A DNA stretch of 64,000 nucleotides. Source: Promerops cafer. Taxonomy: Eukaryota > Chordata > Aves > Passeriformes > Nectariniidae. Positions 50,646 to 62,820 of the stretch are shown in pieces. Every line of letters starts with the position of its first letter. Within the stretch, counting starts at the first letter, position 1. Both the position numbers and the translations under genes were made by a program. Below the pieces are notes generated by a model that had not been told where the DNA came from, ran no database searches, and was given only the letters and a program-made list of their open reading frames with translations. The DNA lies in contig VZSE01009546.1 in assembly GCA_013398275.1 (NCBI GenBank), positions 1,417,130 through 1,481,129 of the forward strand. Direction: 5' to 3'.

Positions 50646-51949
50646 CTGCAATTGTTATAAATAACTTGTTGCTAACAAGACAATAAATAAATTTTAAATA
50701 AAAGAATTCTATCAAAATATTAATTGAAATAGAAAATCTCAAAGAATAAGATGTCTGACAAAGAAAATGGCTCTTGTCCCTCCCTCCCTTCCTTCACTCA
50801 TTTGAACAACTAAATCTAAAATGTCTGCCAAATAAAAAAAAAAAATTGAATCCACAACTTTGTCTTATATGGAAAAATGGAATTGTCTTATTCAAATAGC
50901 TAACTTAGAAACTAATATCAGCATTTCAAAGAAAAAAAATATGATATTACTTAGAGAATAATACCTGTTATATGTCCTTAGGCTTTATTTTGCTGGACAG
51001 AAGTGGATTTTTATTGGTAGAAAGATTATAATCTTAATTGAACTTTAAATATAAAGATCACTGTAAATTGAACTACTGTCATATATGGAGTAGATGTAAG
51101 TACTCTAGCTGATTTCAACCAAAGGAGGATCAGAGATCATATAAGCATTGGACCAAACACTTAAACGAGCCAGCTTAAATACTAACAAGACGACTTCCAC
51201 TAAGTTACATATAACAAAAGACTTTTGCCAGAATAAACTAGAAACAATCCTATGCATCCAAACAACATTTTCACAGATTCACAGAATATTCTTAGTTTGT
51301 GTCTTTGTGCATTACAGTCATATCTGTAGTTTGCAGTATCATCTGTGGTGGTATAAGTAGGACTTTGATATGCCTTGTTCACAGTTGCTACCTTTGGAAA
51401 AGTAAAAATAGTGGAAAATGTGTAGAAGTCAATATATTCTGCCCAAGATTTATTTATTTACTTAGAGTATTTGGCCTACAAATCTGTAGCTCTACCCTAG
51501 AGAAAAAGAACAACCACAGGCCTTGAGCAAAGTCTTCCTTCAGTGTGGTAATGATGCTTAGAGGATTTCTATTAAGTGTTCCTCCATCTTTTTGTACTGT
51601 ACCATACACTTAACACAGTATCATGGATTGTTTGAATCATTGTTTGGATCTGATCATGGATCAGAACTAATTTTATGCAATGAACAGTTCCCAACCCTTC
51701 CACTGTTTTGAGTTGTCCCTTTAAAATTGACAGCTTTTTCAGAAAACTAACCCATGAGATGTGCCATTCTAATAAGAAATTGAAATACATGGGTTTTTTT
51801 CATTCTTTTCCCTCTTCTTCCCTTTGCAAGTACCAAGAATTCATGTAAACAGCTGTTTTCTTGTTGGAAAAGGACAAGGAGGAAGGAAAATCAACTTAAA
51901 AATTTTATCTTTCTGTAAGTTGAAGTGCTTCTTTGTATTTACAGGCAGA
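50646..51949. other. AT-rich unique DNA, no gene seen
   Basis: Nothing nameable. A short inverted repeat, CTGATC-ATG-GATCAG, lies near 51649-51663. Confidence 0.5.
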
Positions 51950-52140
51950 AAGGAGGCAGCTGCATTCTGTCCCAGCTTGAATTCATAAACCTAACTCGAT
52001 CGCCTTCTGAAGAATTTATGAATCGTGGTTAATAATCAGCTTTAGGCCCTTCTGAGGAAAGAATCACATTTTGAAGCTACAAAGGTCCACTAAATAGCCC
52101 ACGGGAAATGACCTTGCATCCCATTAAATATAAAACCTCA
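51950..52140. promoter_or_regulatory. Possible conserved non-coding element
   Basis: A unique stretch with several CpG sites (ACTCGATCGCC, AATCGTGG, CCCACGGG), paired homeodomain-like cores (GAATTTATGAAT, GGTTAATAATCAG) and no repeat signature. The following 52124-52502 is open on both strands at once. The density of varied motifs compared with neighbouring low-complexity DNA is the only evidence, and conservation is inferred. Confidence 0.25.
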
Positions 52141-55100
52141 CTATTGTAGGACTCTGTGTCAAAGGGAAAATATTTCTCTGCTCTCTTCTAGTGTCAGAGA
52201 GCTCCCTCTGCCTAAACGCATTATTAAGATTGAAGAAACATACCAGATTCCTGCTTCTCAGGGAAAACTGTTTTCTTCTTGAAAAAGTTTTTTCCCTTTT
52301 ACTTTGGGGGAAAGAAAACAAACCATTTCCTTTCTTCGTTTCCATGTATTCATTATGGTCCACCTTTTTTAAAGCGCTTATCTTTCTTTTATCTATTTCA
52401 TATGCCTGTGGCAAACACCATAGTTGTCTTCTTTCTATTCCAGGAATTGGCTACAGTGTATTCTTTATCTTAGTTAGACCAGGTTGCTATTTTCCTATTT
52501 AAATGGAAGATATGGATTGAAAGTCAGATGTGAAGGTCAGAGAAGTGGTTCTTAGTTTATTGTTATTTAAGTCTTTGCAGGCCACTTTTTGCTTGATGGA
52601 AGGCACAATGACAAGCAAATTTTTGAGAAATAAAGTGAAATTCACATTTCCTTTAATAATATATTTAAGTTTCCCAGGTATAAGTGGCCCCCCACCTAGT
52701 TTGCTGTCTCTTCATTAGAAGGCCTTCTTCACGTTTTTTTAGGGAGCATACATACAAGGTTTATGAAAGTGAAAAGAAGACAAATAGAACAGGTGGACCT
52801 GTGGCTGTTGATTCCCATTGTGTGAAGAATTTAAGAAGTAATAGCAAAAAATTTTGATAGATAGGAATATTTTGTCTTTTTCCAATTATGAAGGGGAAAG
52901 TTTAACCAAATTATTTTCTGATACAACCGTCCTGACTTAATTCAACTTCCCATAGCCTATAAGACCTCTGTTCTAAAATTTCTTGGCATAACTGATGGCT
53001 GTTCAGAAGTTCCTTAGGCTTTATATATTTGACACCATATAAATAGCACCCAAGCAGTTATAATGTTTATAAAAGCTAGTAGTGCTAGCAAGTTCCCATC
53101 ACCACCAAAAGCCATAAATTCTAATATCAATTAAAAAAAAAGTTACCTTCAATCACTTGAGGTTTGACAAAGAATCTTCATTGTGAGGAAAGGAAAATAG
53201 AATGAAAAAAGAGGAATGCCAATAATGCACAGTCCAGAAAAGGATATAATTACATTCTGATTCCCTTATCTGAAAAATCTGAAAGAAGAAAGATCTCTGG
53301 AAAGTAATCAGTGTGTGAGAGTCTTCAACAAATTAAACAGGATCTTATAGTATTTTAGCTACAAAAACCAGCAATTCAAATTTTAATTGCCCACACAGAG
53401 ATTTCATTTCTGAAAGTAGAGGAGTATCTTTTTATAGCTTCCCTGCAGCCTTACTTGGAATATTGCCTGCATTTTGGGGTATGAAATTGTAAGAAAAATT
53501 ATAAAAATTTCCATTAACTTTGAAAATAAAAAAAAGGGAAAAAACCCTAACAAAACTTGTAAAGGAAATAAAATTAACTGAGATGGAGAAAAAAAAAAGC
53601 TCAATGGCTTTTCAGCTGAAAAAGAGCTAAGCACCATGTTCTGGCTTGTCAAGAAACCATTTATACAAGAGAAAAATAGGAAGATGAGTTGTCTTATGAT
53701 AATGTTGAATGTTTGTCTTCTGACACAGAATGAAGGGTTGGTCCACTCTGGAGATGTACAGGTTTCTGAGAATCCCATAAATCTCATAAAATATGCAAAC
53801 ACAAATACTTTTTTGTAAATCACTTCTCTCCATACATCGGCTTTGTACAATTTTTTTTTTTTTTACACAAAGTTGAGCTTCAATTATTTTTGAATGGCCT
53901 GTTGGCTTTGGTCCAGTGAACAGTCACCTATTTTTCCAGCCGGCAGAAATAACATATTATTTTAAAAAGGTCCAGATGGTATATGTTTGGTGAATAAATC
54001 CAAAGCCTGTTTTATTTTGCTCTATTCATGTCTCTCGTATTACAAATATTTTGCATAAAAGTTATAGAATAGATTGCAGAGACTGTCACACTCTTGACAA
54101 GTGGAACATGTAAATGCAGGAATTCCCTCTTAGAATAATCCAGTGGTAATATTTAAAGTGCTAAAAAACTAAAAAAATGAAGTCTAATGAAATAAATATT
54201 AGTCTAGTTGCAATGATTATACTTCCAAACATATTACAGCCACAATATTATATATACAAAACTTTCAAGTGTATTTCCTCCTTTCCATGGCATTATTCTC
54301 ACCCTTTGTTCCTCTGAGCTCCTAAGGCAAATTCTGGGAGAGGAAATTGTTACAGCAAGTCATCAGCATGCCAGGAGGAGTTTGGTGGTGTTGTGGACAG
54401 TGTCATCCTCCTGGTAATAATATATTCTTAGAGCAACTTTATGTGTTTACTAACATGTTCTACACCTTGCTCTATCTTAGTTGTTCTGAAACTCCAGACT
54501 GAACCCAATCTTTTTATGTACTTACGGGTTTTACGTACAATGGATACTTGTCCTGTGTATCCTGCTTCCTTTATTATGACTAAACCAGGTTTCATTCAGG
54601 TGACATTCCTGTGAGGAACAGTATTTGGGCATAGGTCAGTTGCTCGTAACTCTGGAGTCTTCAAAGCCACCATCCCTCTATGTTTTCAGGAAGTTTTCTA
54701 TCATTCCTTGTCTTTACTCATTAATGCTGCATTTTATTCCATGACAATTCCACATAAATGTTTGTCATTATTGTGTATTAATTACAAAATGTACATAACA
54801 AAAACAACTCTTCAAAGCTGAGCAAAAGATAAATCAATGTAGGCAACTGTTACCTGATCATTAAATGACCTAAAACCTCCACAAGCTAAAACCTTATCTC
54901 CAGGCAGGCTAAGACAAGTCCAGGTCCTGAGGACTAGAAGAAGCCTGGGGCTCCTGACAGGGAGTAACAACTCCGACTTTATGGGGCTTAAAGGCTACAC
55001 TGAATAGTAAAGAGGGAGCTGCTCATGAGCATTGAGCACAAGAGTTCACAGTAGATATTGAGCAACAGTGCAACCACTACGTACATCTCTTGGAGCACTC

Positions 55101-58100
55101 AGTAAGTCACGATATGAAAAATCCACTTCGGAGAGGAGAAAAAGTACAGGATAGAAACTGGAGTCTCTCTAGCTCCTTCTGGAGCATGATTTCTAGGAGA
55201 CAAATCTGGTTTGAGACAAGCATCACAAAAACTGAATAAACTCACAAGCTCTTAAATCATGTCTCCACCAAAAATTCTTAGCTTCTTCCTCTGTTTATTT
55301 ATTTAGGTCACTAGCCTCAGCTGTGGATTTAGCTTGTACAAAGAAAAAAAGTGATTTGTTACTGCCCAGTAATTACTCCAGAGGGATTTTGTTTTCTCAT
55401 AACACAAGGTTGTGATCATTATTAGCCTTCTGTGTCATGTACAGAATGGTTGAATCCTACCTTGTTGTCCCTTATGCCCTTCCTGTACTGACGACAACCT
55501 CACAAATATGTCATATACTCTGCAGGACAGGGCAGAATTGTCATTAAAACTTTATGGAAACAGACACTATGATTTCATGTGCAAAACTCTAAGTGCTTTC
55601 CTGGTGCCATATATATTCCATTATAAACTATTAACGACATAGCTAACTCTTGCACAACACATACCTAAGCATATAATACAGAATCTATGCATAGCTTTAA
55701 AACAGAAATGGAAATAAAGTTCATTTTATAACTAGTGTTTAGCTTCTTTGATTAAAGCCAAGCTGTTCTTCAATTTCCGTGTCCACGCAGTTATATTTGG
55801 CCCAAGAAGGATGCACTGTTGTGCAGAACAGGCTTGCCAGGTGTCTGATAAAATATGTTCAGTTCCTGGGCTGCTGATTCAATGTCTCTGGAAACTCCTG
55901 ACAACAAGCATCTTACTAAACATACTTAAATTATCTTGTGGATACAGATGGGTCCAGTGTATCCAACAACAGCAGAAAAATAAAGCCATATACTGAGAAA
56001 TGGTCACATAACTTGAACATGAATATTTAGTTGTTATTCAGTGTTTTACATCTCTAGACCTCCTGATGCTTTCTGACAGTGGAAACTGAATCACAAAATG
56101 ATAGAAAAAGTTTTACAGCGTCAATACACTTCAAGATTTGATAAAGCTTTTGTGGCAAGCGCTAGGTTTTACCTTCTGCTATAAAGACCCAATAAGGCAA
56201 AAAATGTCACAAAAACATCTGTGATTGTTTCTCTGATACAGAAAAATGAAACAGAAATGATGTTCTGTTTCATCCAGAAGAATACCTGAAAGTGCTGGCC
56301 ACACTACCTTTGACTGATAACACTTGTTCAGATTTATTCTTCCTATGTTTTTAAGTTCAACAGGCATAAAAGCTTTAGGAAGAAAACTGGAAAAGAAAAC
56401 TCTTAACTATCAAAATCATAAGGTATTGGTTTAAGCATGTCTATAGTGAAAGCATTTTTAAGATTCATGGGTCCTTTTCTACATCAAAATAAGTTTCTCA
56501 AACATTTCTGTGTATAAAATCATAGTATTTTAGTATTTATTCCCAAACACTTTGAAGCAAAAAGAAGGACGCTAAAATTTCCCACAGGTGAGGAAGAGGT
56601 GAAGGATTTTTCTTCAATCTGTAAAAGCAGCTCCTTAAGACACCCAGCTTATTTGCTTAGACAAAAACCTGAATGCAACTCTAAGAATAAACTGAAGCTA
56701 CTGAAACGAAAAAAATATTTTCTACATAAAAGGTTATTTATAGATCTCACCTGGGATTAGCCAATAATTTCTTTCATATGTGAATCAAATGCAAGAAGAA
56801 CGGAAAGTAATTAAAATATGATATATTACATCAAAAGACAGACGTTTAGAAGCACATCTGCAGCCTACCTATGGGAAAGACACAGAGAAAACTGACACAA
56901 AAAATGCCTGCAAATGTGAACTGAGCAAGTAGCCACATGTTACTAGTTCAAAACATAACTTATATTTGACATCTGGACTTTGTGAACTGCCTTAAAAATG
57001 AAAAGAAAATAAAAATATGAAGTGGTGGAGTATAGTCTGGAGCTGCAATTCTATATCTCATTTTGCTTAACTTATCCTAGGTGCTACAAGACAATGCTCA
57101 TCATTACAGTCCTGACAATGTCATTGAAGTTAATTATGCAAATACAACTCTTCCTGCAGGAGTGCATCCTGTTGAAAAATCAGCATGTTTTTCAACTTAT
57201 TCAGTGCTTTTGTATGAACAATTCTGGACATACAGAAGGAATTATTTCTGAGAAAAGAGTAAACAATAAAGACTACTGGATTTCAGGGTCCTTACAGTGA
57301 CTGAAATTATTAAGTCCCAGTTAGAGAAAACATTTAAAAATACGTAAAATGATGGTGGTGCATGGTACCGCCATGGCTCTTTTGCCTTCTGACAGTTCTC
57401 ACATTTCTACACACAGTGAATTCTCAGCATATGACTAGACTGCTCTAGTCAAGAACATAGGAATCCTGGCTGCAAGTGGAAGCTACTTATGCTTGTAAGA
57501 GGAGTTACGTGTGAGACGTGATTCTATTTTTTCAGAAGATTAAGTAACTCAATATCACACAATGCTAAGCTATGTGAGCCCTCCAGCACAGTGCCAACAC
57601 AGAGATATAAATGCTTTTTTTGATCAAATGTCCATTCTGTGCTAAGATTGGCATTTGGAAGCAGACCAAACAATAAGACAGCTCCAGAGTGAAGAATTGG
57701 AAGAAAAAAATTAATGTATTAATACTGGATATGCAGTGGGTAGTTAGGTACATTTTGTTATGAAATACATAAAATTATGAAGACAAGGAGGTTTTATCTT
57801 TCAGGTAATGATCCACAGTTTTCATCCACTGCATCCACTGTCTCTTTTTTCTCTGTTTTTTTTCTTCATAGATATATCCTCTGATACAGGAATGGGAAAC
57901 TGAGAGGAAAAAGAAAAGTACACACTGTTACTTCCCCTGTTTTTAGAGCAGTAAAGCTAAATAATAGGATGCCCTTTTTGACCACATTCTACCTAATGTG
58001 TGGCTTTTCCACAATGGCAAGATTTAAAATACTTGGAAATCTTCCGTACAGTAGTTTAGGGATTCTGTTAGTATGAAAAAGACAGAAAAATGTGGTTTAT

Positions 58101-58294
58101 GTTAAATATGCTATATGTTTGATATTTTTAGATTAACCTGTACATAAAATAATTGTATAAGAATCTGTTTTAGAATAATAATTTCTTTGTCATTCCTTGA
58201 CTTTACAGCAAGAAAACATATAATCTGAGAGAAAAAGAAAAACACATTAAGTTGGTCAGGTTTTTTTCATCAGTATGTTTAAAATTTCTTTTCA
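52141..58294. other. AT-rich unique DNA, no gene seen
   Basis: The longest frame (53404-53850 minus, 148 codons) is strongly Phe/Leu/Ser-rich from a T-rich strand and has no domain. 54880-55210 is somewhat GC-richer and could be an old decayed element, but I could not identify it. No LINE tail recognised. Confidence 0.5.
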
Positions 58295-58530
58295 CACTAC
58301 GCGTTAATGGTCACATCTAGAAACCTTCCTTCAGAAGCGCAATATCTCCTTCTGTGGCTGTACCAGTACTAGCACGAGTAGTAAAAATACTATACCAAGT
58401 TAAATCTACGCTGCGACAATCAAAGCTCTGTTCCTGATTTCCAAGCCATTTCCTGTGTCTAAACCAAAAGGTTAACTTTGTGGAGGTCTCTGGATCTCCT
58501 GGTTCCGTCAAAGTTCTGAGACGTCTTATT
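58295..58530. other. CpG-enriched patch of unknown nature
   Basis: About ten CpG sites lie in roughly 235 bp (for example ACTACGCGTTAA, AGAAGCGCAA, CTACGCTGCGAC, GAGACGTCTT), far above the surroundings. The minus-strand frame 58317-58511 is open for 64 codons. No consensus was recognised. A relatively young retroviral fragment or a conserved element would both fit. Confidence 0.35.
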
Positions 58531-59079
58531 TACCTCCCTCCCCCCACCTCTAAAAAGAGGGAAAACAAAGATTTCAAGAAGACCCAGCCTATCCACAAGG
58601 TAGGCAGAAGAATTCAAAAAGCATTTTTAGCAGAGGTTCCCTTGAGCTGGCACAAAATAACCTCCAGTCAAATACGCATTAATGAAGACAGAAACCTATG
58701 GTGATATTAGCACCATCTTCCAAAATATGTAAAGTAAAATTATATATATCCATATATAATAATAGTGAGAGAAAATTTGAAATATATAAATGTTCATATA
58801 CAATAGGCAGAATATACACCCCTTCATTGTGCTGAACTCATACAAAAATTAGCTGATCCATGACAAAGTATCCATGTTCATTGAGGAAAGAGGAGTTTCA
58901 CCATTCAGGAGGTCTAATCGTTTAATTTGTTTTTTGTGAAACAAAGATCCCTTCTCACAAGTTCAAGTTATTTTTGAGCCAGAAGAAGGGCACACCTGCA
59001 GTATTTATGCTACCGTTGACTGTTCTCTCCTAGACATAGAAATAATAGTCTATTTTTGACTGTACCTATTGTGAGTCTC
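58531..59079. other. Unique AT-rich DNA
   Basis: Nothing nameable apart from an AT-rich run with TATATATCCATATATAATA near 58740-58760. Confidence 0.5.
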
Positions 59080-59290
59080 TGCTAGGTTGATCCTATCTGG
59101 ACTCCAGGCACCCACTCAGCTAGCCTTATCACTCGCCTCCTCAGCTGGACAGGGGAGAGAAAATATAATGAAAGGCTTCTGGGTCAAGGTAAGGAGAGGG
59201 AGAGTTCCCCCACCAATTACCATCATGGGCAAAACTAGAATCAACTTGGGGAAATTTAATTTAATTTATCATTGGTTCCATGGGACATAA
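59080..59290 (-). mobile_element. Decayed LTR fragment of an avian endogenous retrovirus
   Basis: The plus strand carries, reverse-complemented, the 3' part of a bird LTR that I recognise: CAGGCACCCACTCAGCTAGC, CTCGCCTCCTCAGCTGGACA, GGGGAGAGAAAATATAATGA, CCAATTACCATCATGGGCAA and ACTTGGGGAAATTTAATTTA. In sense orientation the AATTTAATT region would sit near the polyadenylation site, and the CAACCTAGCA end at 59080 would be the LTR terminus. The 5' part is missing or unrecognisable. 59291-59345 may belong to the same element. The family name is not asserted and the boundaries are approximate. Confidence 0.6.
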
Positions 59291-59345
59291 GGGAAGCTTC
59301 GAGCACCTCCTGGCTGAAGCCACCCCTGTAAGCTAGGGATCACTT

Positions 59346-61399
59346 ACAACATTTATAAATGACCATGAAGGCATTCATTGTATAATGATACCGTAATACA
59401 GTGCAAATAGTTGATACACATTGATTTACATTTTTTATTACTCTTCTGTAGCATGAAAGGACACTTCAGTTGAGGAGAGGTATTGAAATCCTATAGAAAT
59501 CTTTGATGGAAACAGGACTAGCACTGTTCCATTTAGCAGGGCCATGCCTATAAACTTCAGAAGGAAATAGCCATTCTTATTGTTTCATGCAAATATTTAT
59601 CAATATTTATCTTTATAAAGAAAATGAAGGACACAAATAAAAGACTGTTATTTACTATTATTAGCATAATATTACTAAGAACAACATGTAGTCAGACTGA
59701 TCATAGTCTTTTTATTAGCACACATTTCAGAGATATCCCAAATTATCTTTTAGTTGGTTTCCTTATTAATTCAGCTAGAGAAGACACATCATTACAAGAT
59801 TAAAATGGCATTATTATTGCTGGGTGAATATGAAGCTTACTGGAAACAATAGTTGTTGTGACAACAATCACTGAAAAAGAAAATTAAATACATCTAAAAG
59901 TACTACTGATAAGGCTGTAGTCAGAACTCTCTTTTTAATCTACATTATAACAAGTAAGTATTTTTTTCTTTCATGTCGCTAAATTATATATATAATAGAC
60001 TAAATTGCACCAACATTAGCACATTACCACAGTTCTTCACTTACTTAGAGTAGGAAATATTTACAAATTTTCCACATGTGTTATATCATGACTCTTGGAA
60101 ATACTCATCTACATGAATCATGAAAAAGAATGTTGTTTCCAGCAGGTAAGAACAATAAAGACAAAGAAATATTTTGCAATGCAAATAAAAGAAGATGAAA
60201 AAAACAAACACTTCCATCAGTCTGAGTATAAAATCATAAGACTGCAGAGTATGATATGCATTAAGCATAATTATATACAAATGCATACTTTGAAAATGAA
60301 CATCAAAAGTGTGTTTATATTGCAGTGAAATTAAGCACATGTCCCAGTTAATATTAATAACTTCCTTTTTATATGGGTGTGTTTTCATTTTAAGAGCATT
60401 TTATTTGTAGTCTTTGCCACTGTGTTGGATTCTCTGTTCTTACACCAAAACTACATCAGTAGACCACTGCTGTGGGCAAAGAAGTTTCCTAGCTTGTCTG
60501 CCACTGCCAATTCCAAATGGGATATTACAGAATCATATATATGATCCTACCTAAAGTCCTCTTATATGTGCTCTTCTAGCTGACAGGCACCTGTACAATT
60601 GGAGGAAAAGATGCATCAGAAAACACAATAAAATAAATCAGTGGGACAGTTAACAAAAGTTGAAAATAGAGGAAAATTATGAGAAATGTTGCTTTGCAAT
60701 ATAGAAACTTGGAGTTGAGTGCTAACAAAGTTTTTTCCCCCCACAATGATTCCTGGACAAACAATGATTCCTGGGTCAAGCCATACAAGAAACCTCCAAG
60801 AAGAAATAATTCTCCTGGTCCTGAGTCAGTCTATATGAAATTGTCATAACATTCTTGTCGAAGAACCACTCTAGAACATACTTCATCTCAACAGTTTTGT
60901 GTGAATAATGAGATTGAAAAACCTCTACTGTCTTGCAATATTTACAAAAGAGAACAACATGAAAGATAGATACTTTAAAAGAAACTAAAAGGAGCCCCTG
61001 TAAATGCAAAATCTTCACTGGAGCTGTGGGAATGATTTGGAGCCTCTTGTTTGAGTCACAACATAAATCTATACACTTTCAAAGAAGGTTAGAGAAAGAA
61101 CAAAAAGAAAGTCAGCATGGGCAAACAGCAGAGTAAGGAAGTCTATTAAAATTAAAAAGCAATCCTTCAAATATGTGAAGTTCAATCTGAATAAAGACCA
61201 GAAAATAACATGACCTTTGGTAGCTTAAATGTAAAAACATACTAATGCTGGACAAAAAAAACCCCTAAAATCTTATCAGGAAAAATGAGTGCTTGGATGA
61301 GATGACAACATAGATTGCAATGTAGCAAAAGAACTAAGTTAATATTTTGAATCTCCTTGAATCAGGGACATGTTCAAAGACATTTGTTTTGTTTTGTTT
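59346..61399. other. AT-rich unique DNA, no gene seen
   Basis: Holds an 18-bp-period tandem duplication (60743-60774). Open frame 60086-60388 (minus, 100 codons) is AT-driven. 61060-61399 might be the far 5' part of the ancient CR1, but no convincing match was seen. Confidence 0.5.
60743..60774. repeat. Two-copy tandem duplication, 18-bp period
   Basis: ACAATGATTCCTGG occurs at 60743-60756 and exactly again at 60761-60774, separated by ACAA. A recent small slippage duplication. Confidence 0.9.
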
Positions 61400-62820
61400 T
61401 AAGCCAGAACTGTTTTTTACAAAGAACACAAAAGAGAATACAAATATCACATTTAAATGTCAGGAGCACAGATCATAGGACAACTTGACAAAATGAATGG
61501 TTTTACATCATCAAAGCCAAGCACGTGCTTTCCAGAGCTTTGCTGAAATTCAAGGAATAAATGTCCAAATTATGGACTGAAGTATGTACGTTCACACTTA
61601 AAATTGCCTTTATATCAGAAGACTAGGAGGAGACGTACTCTGGAAACTCGCTGATCAATAACCTGCACTGTTAATGAAACAGAAAATAAGACAAAATCTG
61701 GGGCCTCCACAGAGACTCTTAAGGAAACTAAGTAGCCGTGGTATAAGAGAAGACTCTACCCTGGATAAATAAATGGCTATAAATTAGGATGGAGTGGAAG
61801 AGATGTTTTTTTTCATACAGAAGACAATTGACCAGTGAAGTTCTGAATAAACTGTCATGTAAAGAAGATGAATAACTATGTGAAAAAGTTTGCTGATCAT
61901 GATGATTTATTTGGGATGGTAAAAAGAAGAGCTGGCTGCAGAGAGTTGCAAAAGGACTATGTAGCCCTGAGATACGGGATGATAAAATGGAAGATGGAAT
62001 TTAATGCAAATAAATGTGATGTGCATATGGAAAAACAAATGTAATTTTATGACAGGTTCTGTAATGATGGCTTCTAAGATGACTGTTAACAGTCGGTAAT
62101 GAGATCATAGATTATAATAGATATTTTCACACAATTATCCCTTCAATGTTCACTAAAAGAAAAAAAAACAAATGTTAAGTCTTAATAGATAAAGCATAGA
62201 AGACAAGACAGAAAATACTATTATTTGACTATATGAATCATCAGCACACCTGCACTTGAATGTTGTGCACATCTGACTCTCTTATATCCTGAAGACAATA
62301 GAAAGTCAGGAATATGTTCAAAAACAGCTTCCAAGTGAGGAAATGTTAAAAAATCTAGCATGGTTTGAGGCTGACAGAAAGAAGGGAGGTATAATGGCAT
62401 CTGTAAGTTCAGAAATGGTGCAGTGTAGGGACCACATCCCCTTCAGCTCTAGAACTATCTGCATTCAAACAAAACCACAAGGTGACAGGTTCAAATTTCC
62501 AAACAATATGGAATATTAGCAATAGTAATAGCCAGTGTGAAAGGCAGTGGGACACAACTACTTGAATGGATTCTAAAAAACATTGGAAGAAAATATAAAA
62601 AGATGCCACTGGAGTCTGTAAGGAATGGAGATAACATATCTACCTCTAAAAGTTTCCTAAATGTGCAACTGCTGGGTTCAGGGGAATTTCACAACATATT
62701 TGTCATCTTCTTCCACTTTTTTCCAGGCATCTGCTTTTGCCTACTGTCAGAGACAGGATACGGGACCAGACAGGCTTTTGGTCTGATCTGACACAGCTGT
62801 TCAGATGCTCTTAGTGATAA
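61400..62820 (+). mobile_element. Ancient CR1 LINE (amniote lineage), ORF2 remnant to 3' end, plus sense
   Basis: A long, heavily decayed LINE. From left to right the sequence follows the CR1 lineage known from turtles and crocodilians (L3-like): GACTCTTAAGGAAACTAAGT then GGTATAAGAGAAGACTCT (61715-61755), GACCAGTGAAGTTCTGAATA (61830s), AAGTTTGCTGATCATGATGA, the degraded reverse transcriptase FADD box (from 61887), GATAAAATGGAAGATGGAAT with TTAATGCAAATAAATGTGAT (about 61980-62020), AGACAGAAAATACTATTATT with TTGAATGTTGTGCA, and the 3' end GGCATCTGCTTTTGCCTACT, GTCAGAGACAGGATACGGGA, TTTGGTCTGATCTGACACAG (62727-62795). A gap in the match near 61800 suggests an internal deletion. Many stops and frameshifts make it non-functional. 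The left boundary is the least certain; the match is good from about 61690. Confidence 0.88.

Noticed and set aside
53404..53850. 148-codon minus-strand open frame
   Set aside because: Strong Phe/Leu/Ser bias from a T-rich strand, no domain, and other frames open over the same bases.
54880..55210. Possible old LTR or element in a GC-richer stretch
   Set aside because: No termini, promoter or consensus motif recognised.
60086..60388. 100-codon minus-strand open frame
   Set aside because: It overlaps a 77-codon frame on the other strand. Composition is AT-driven, and there is no domain.
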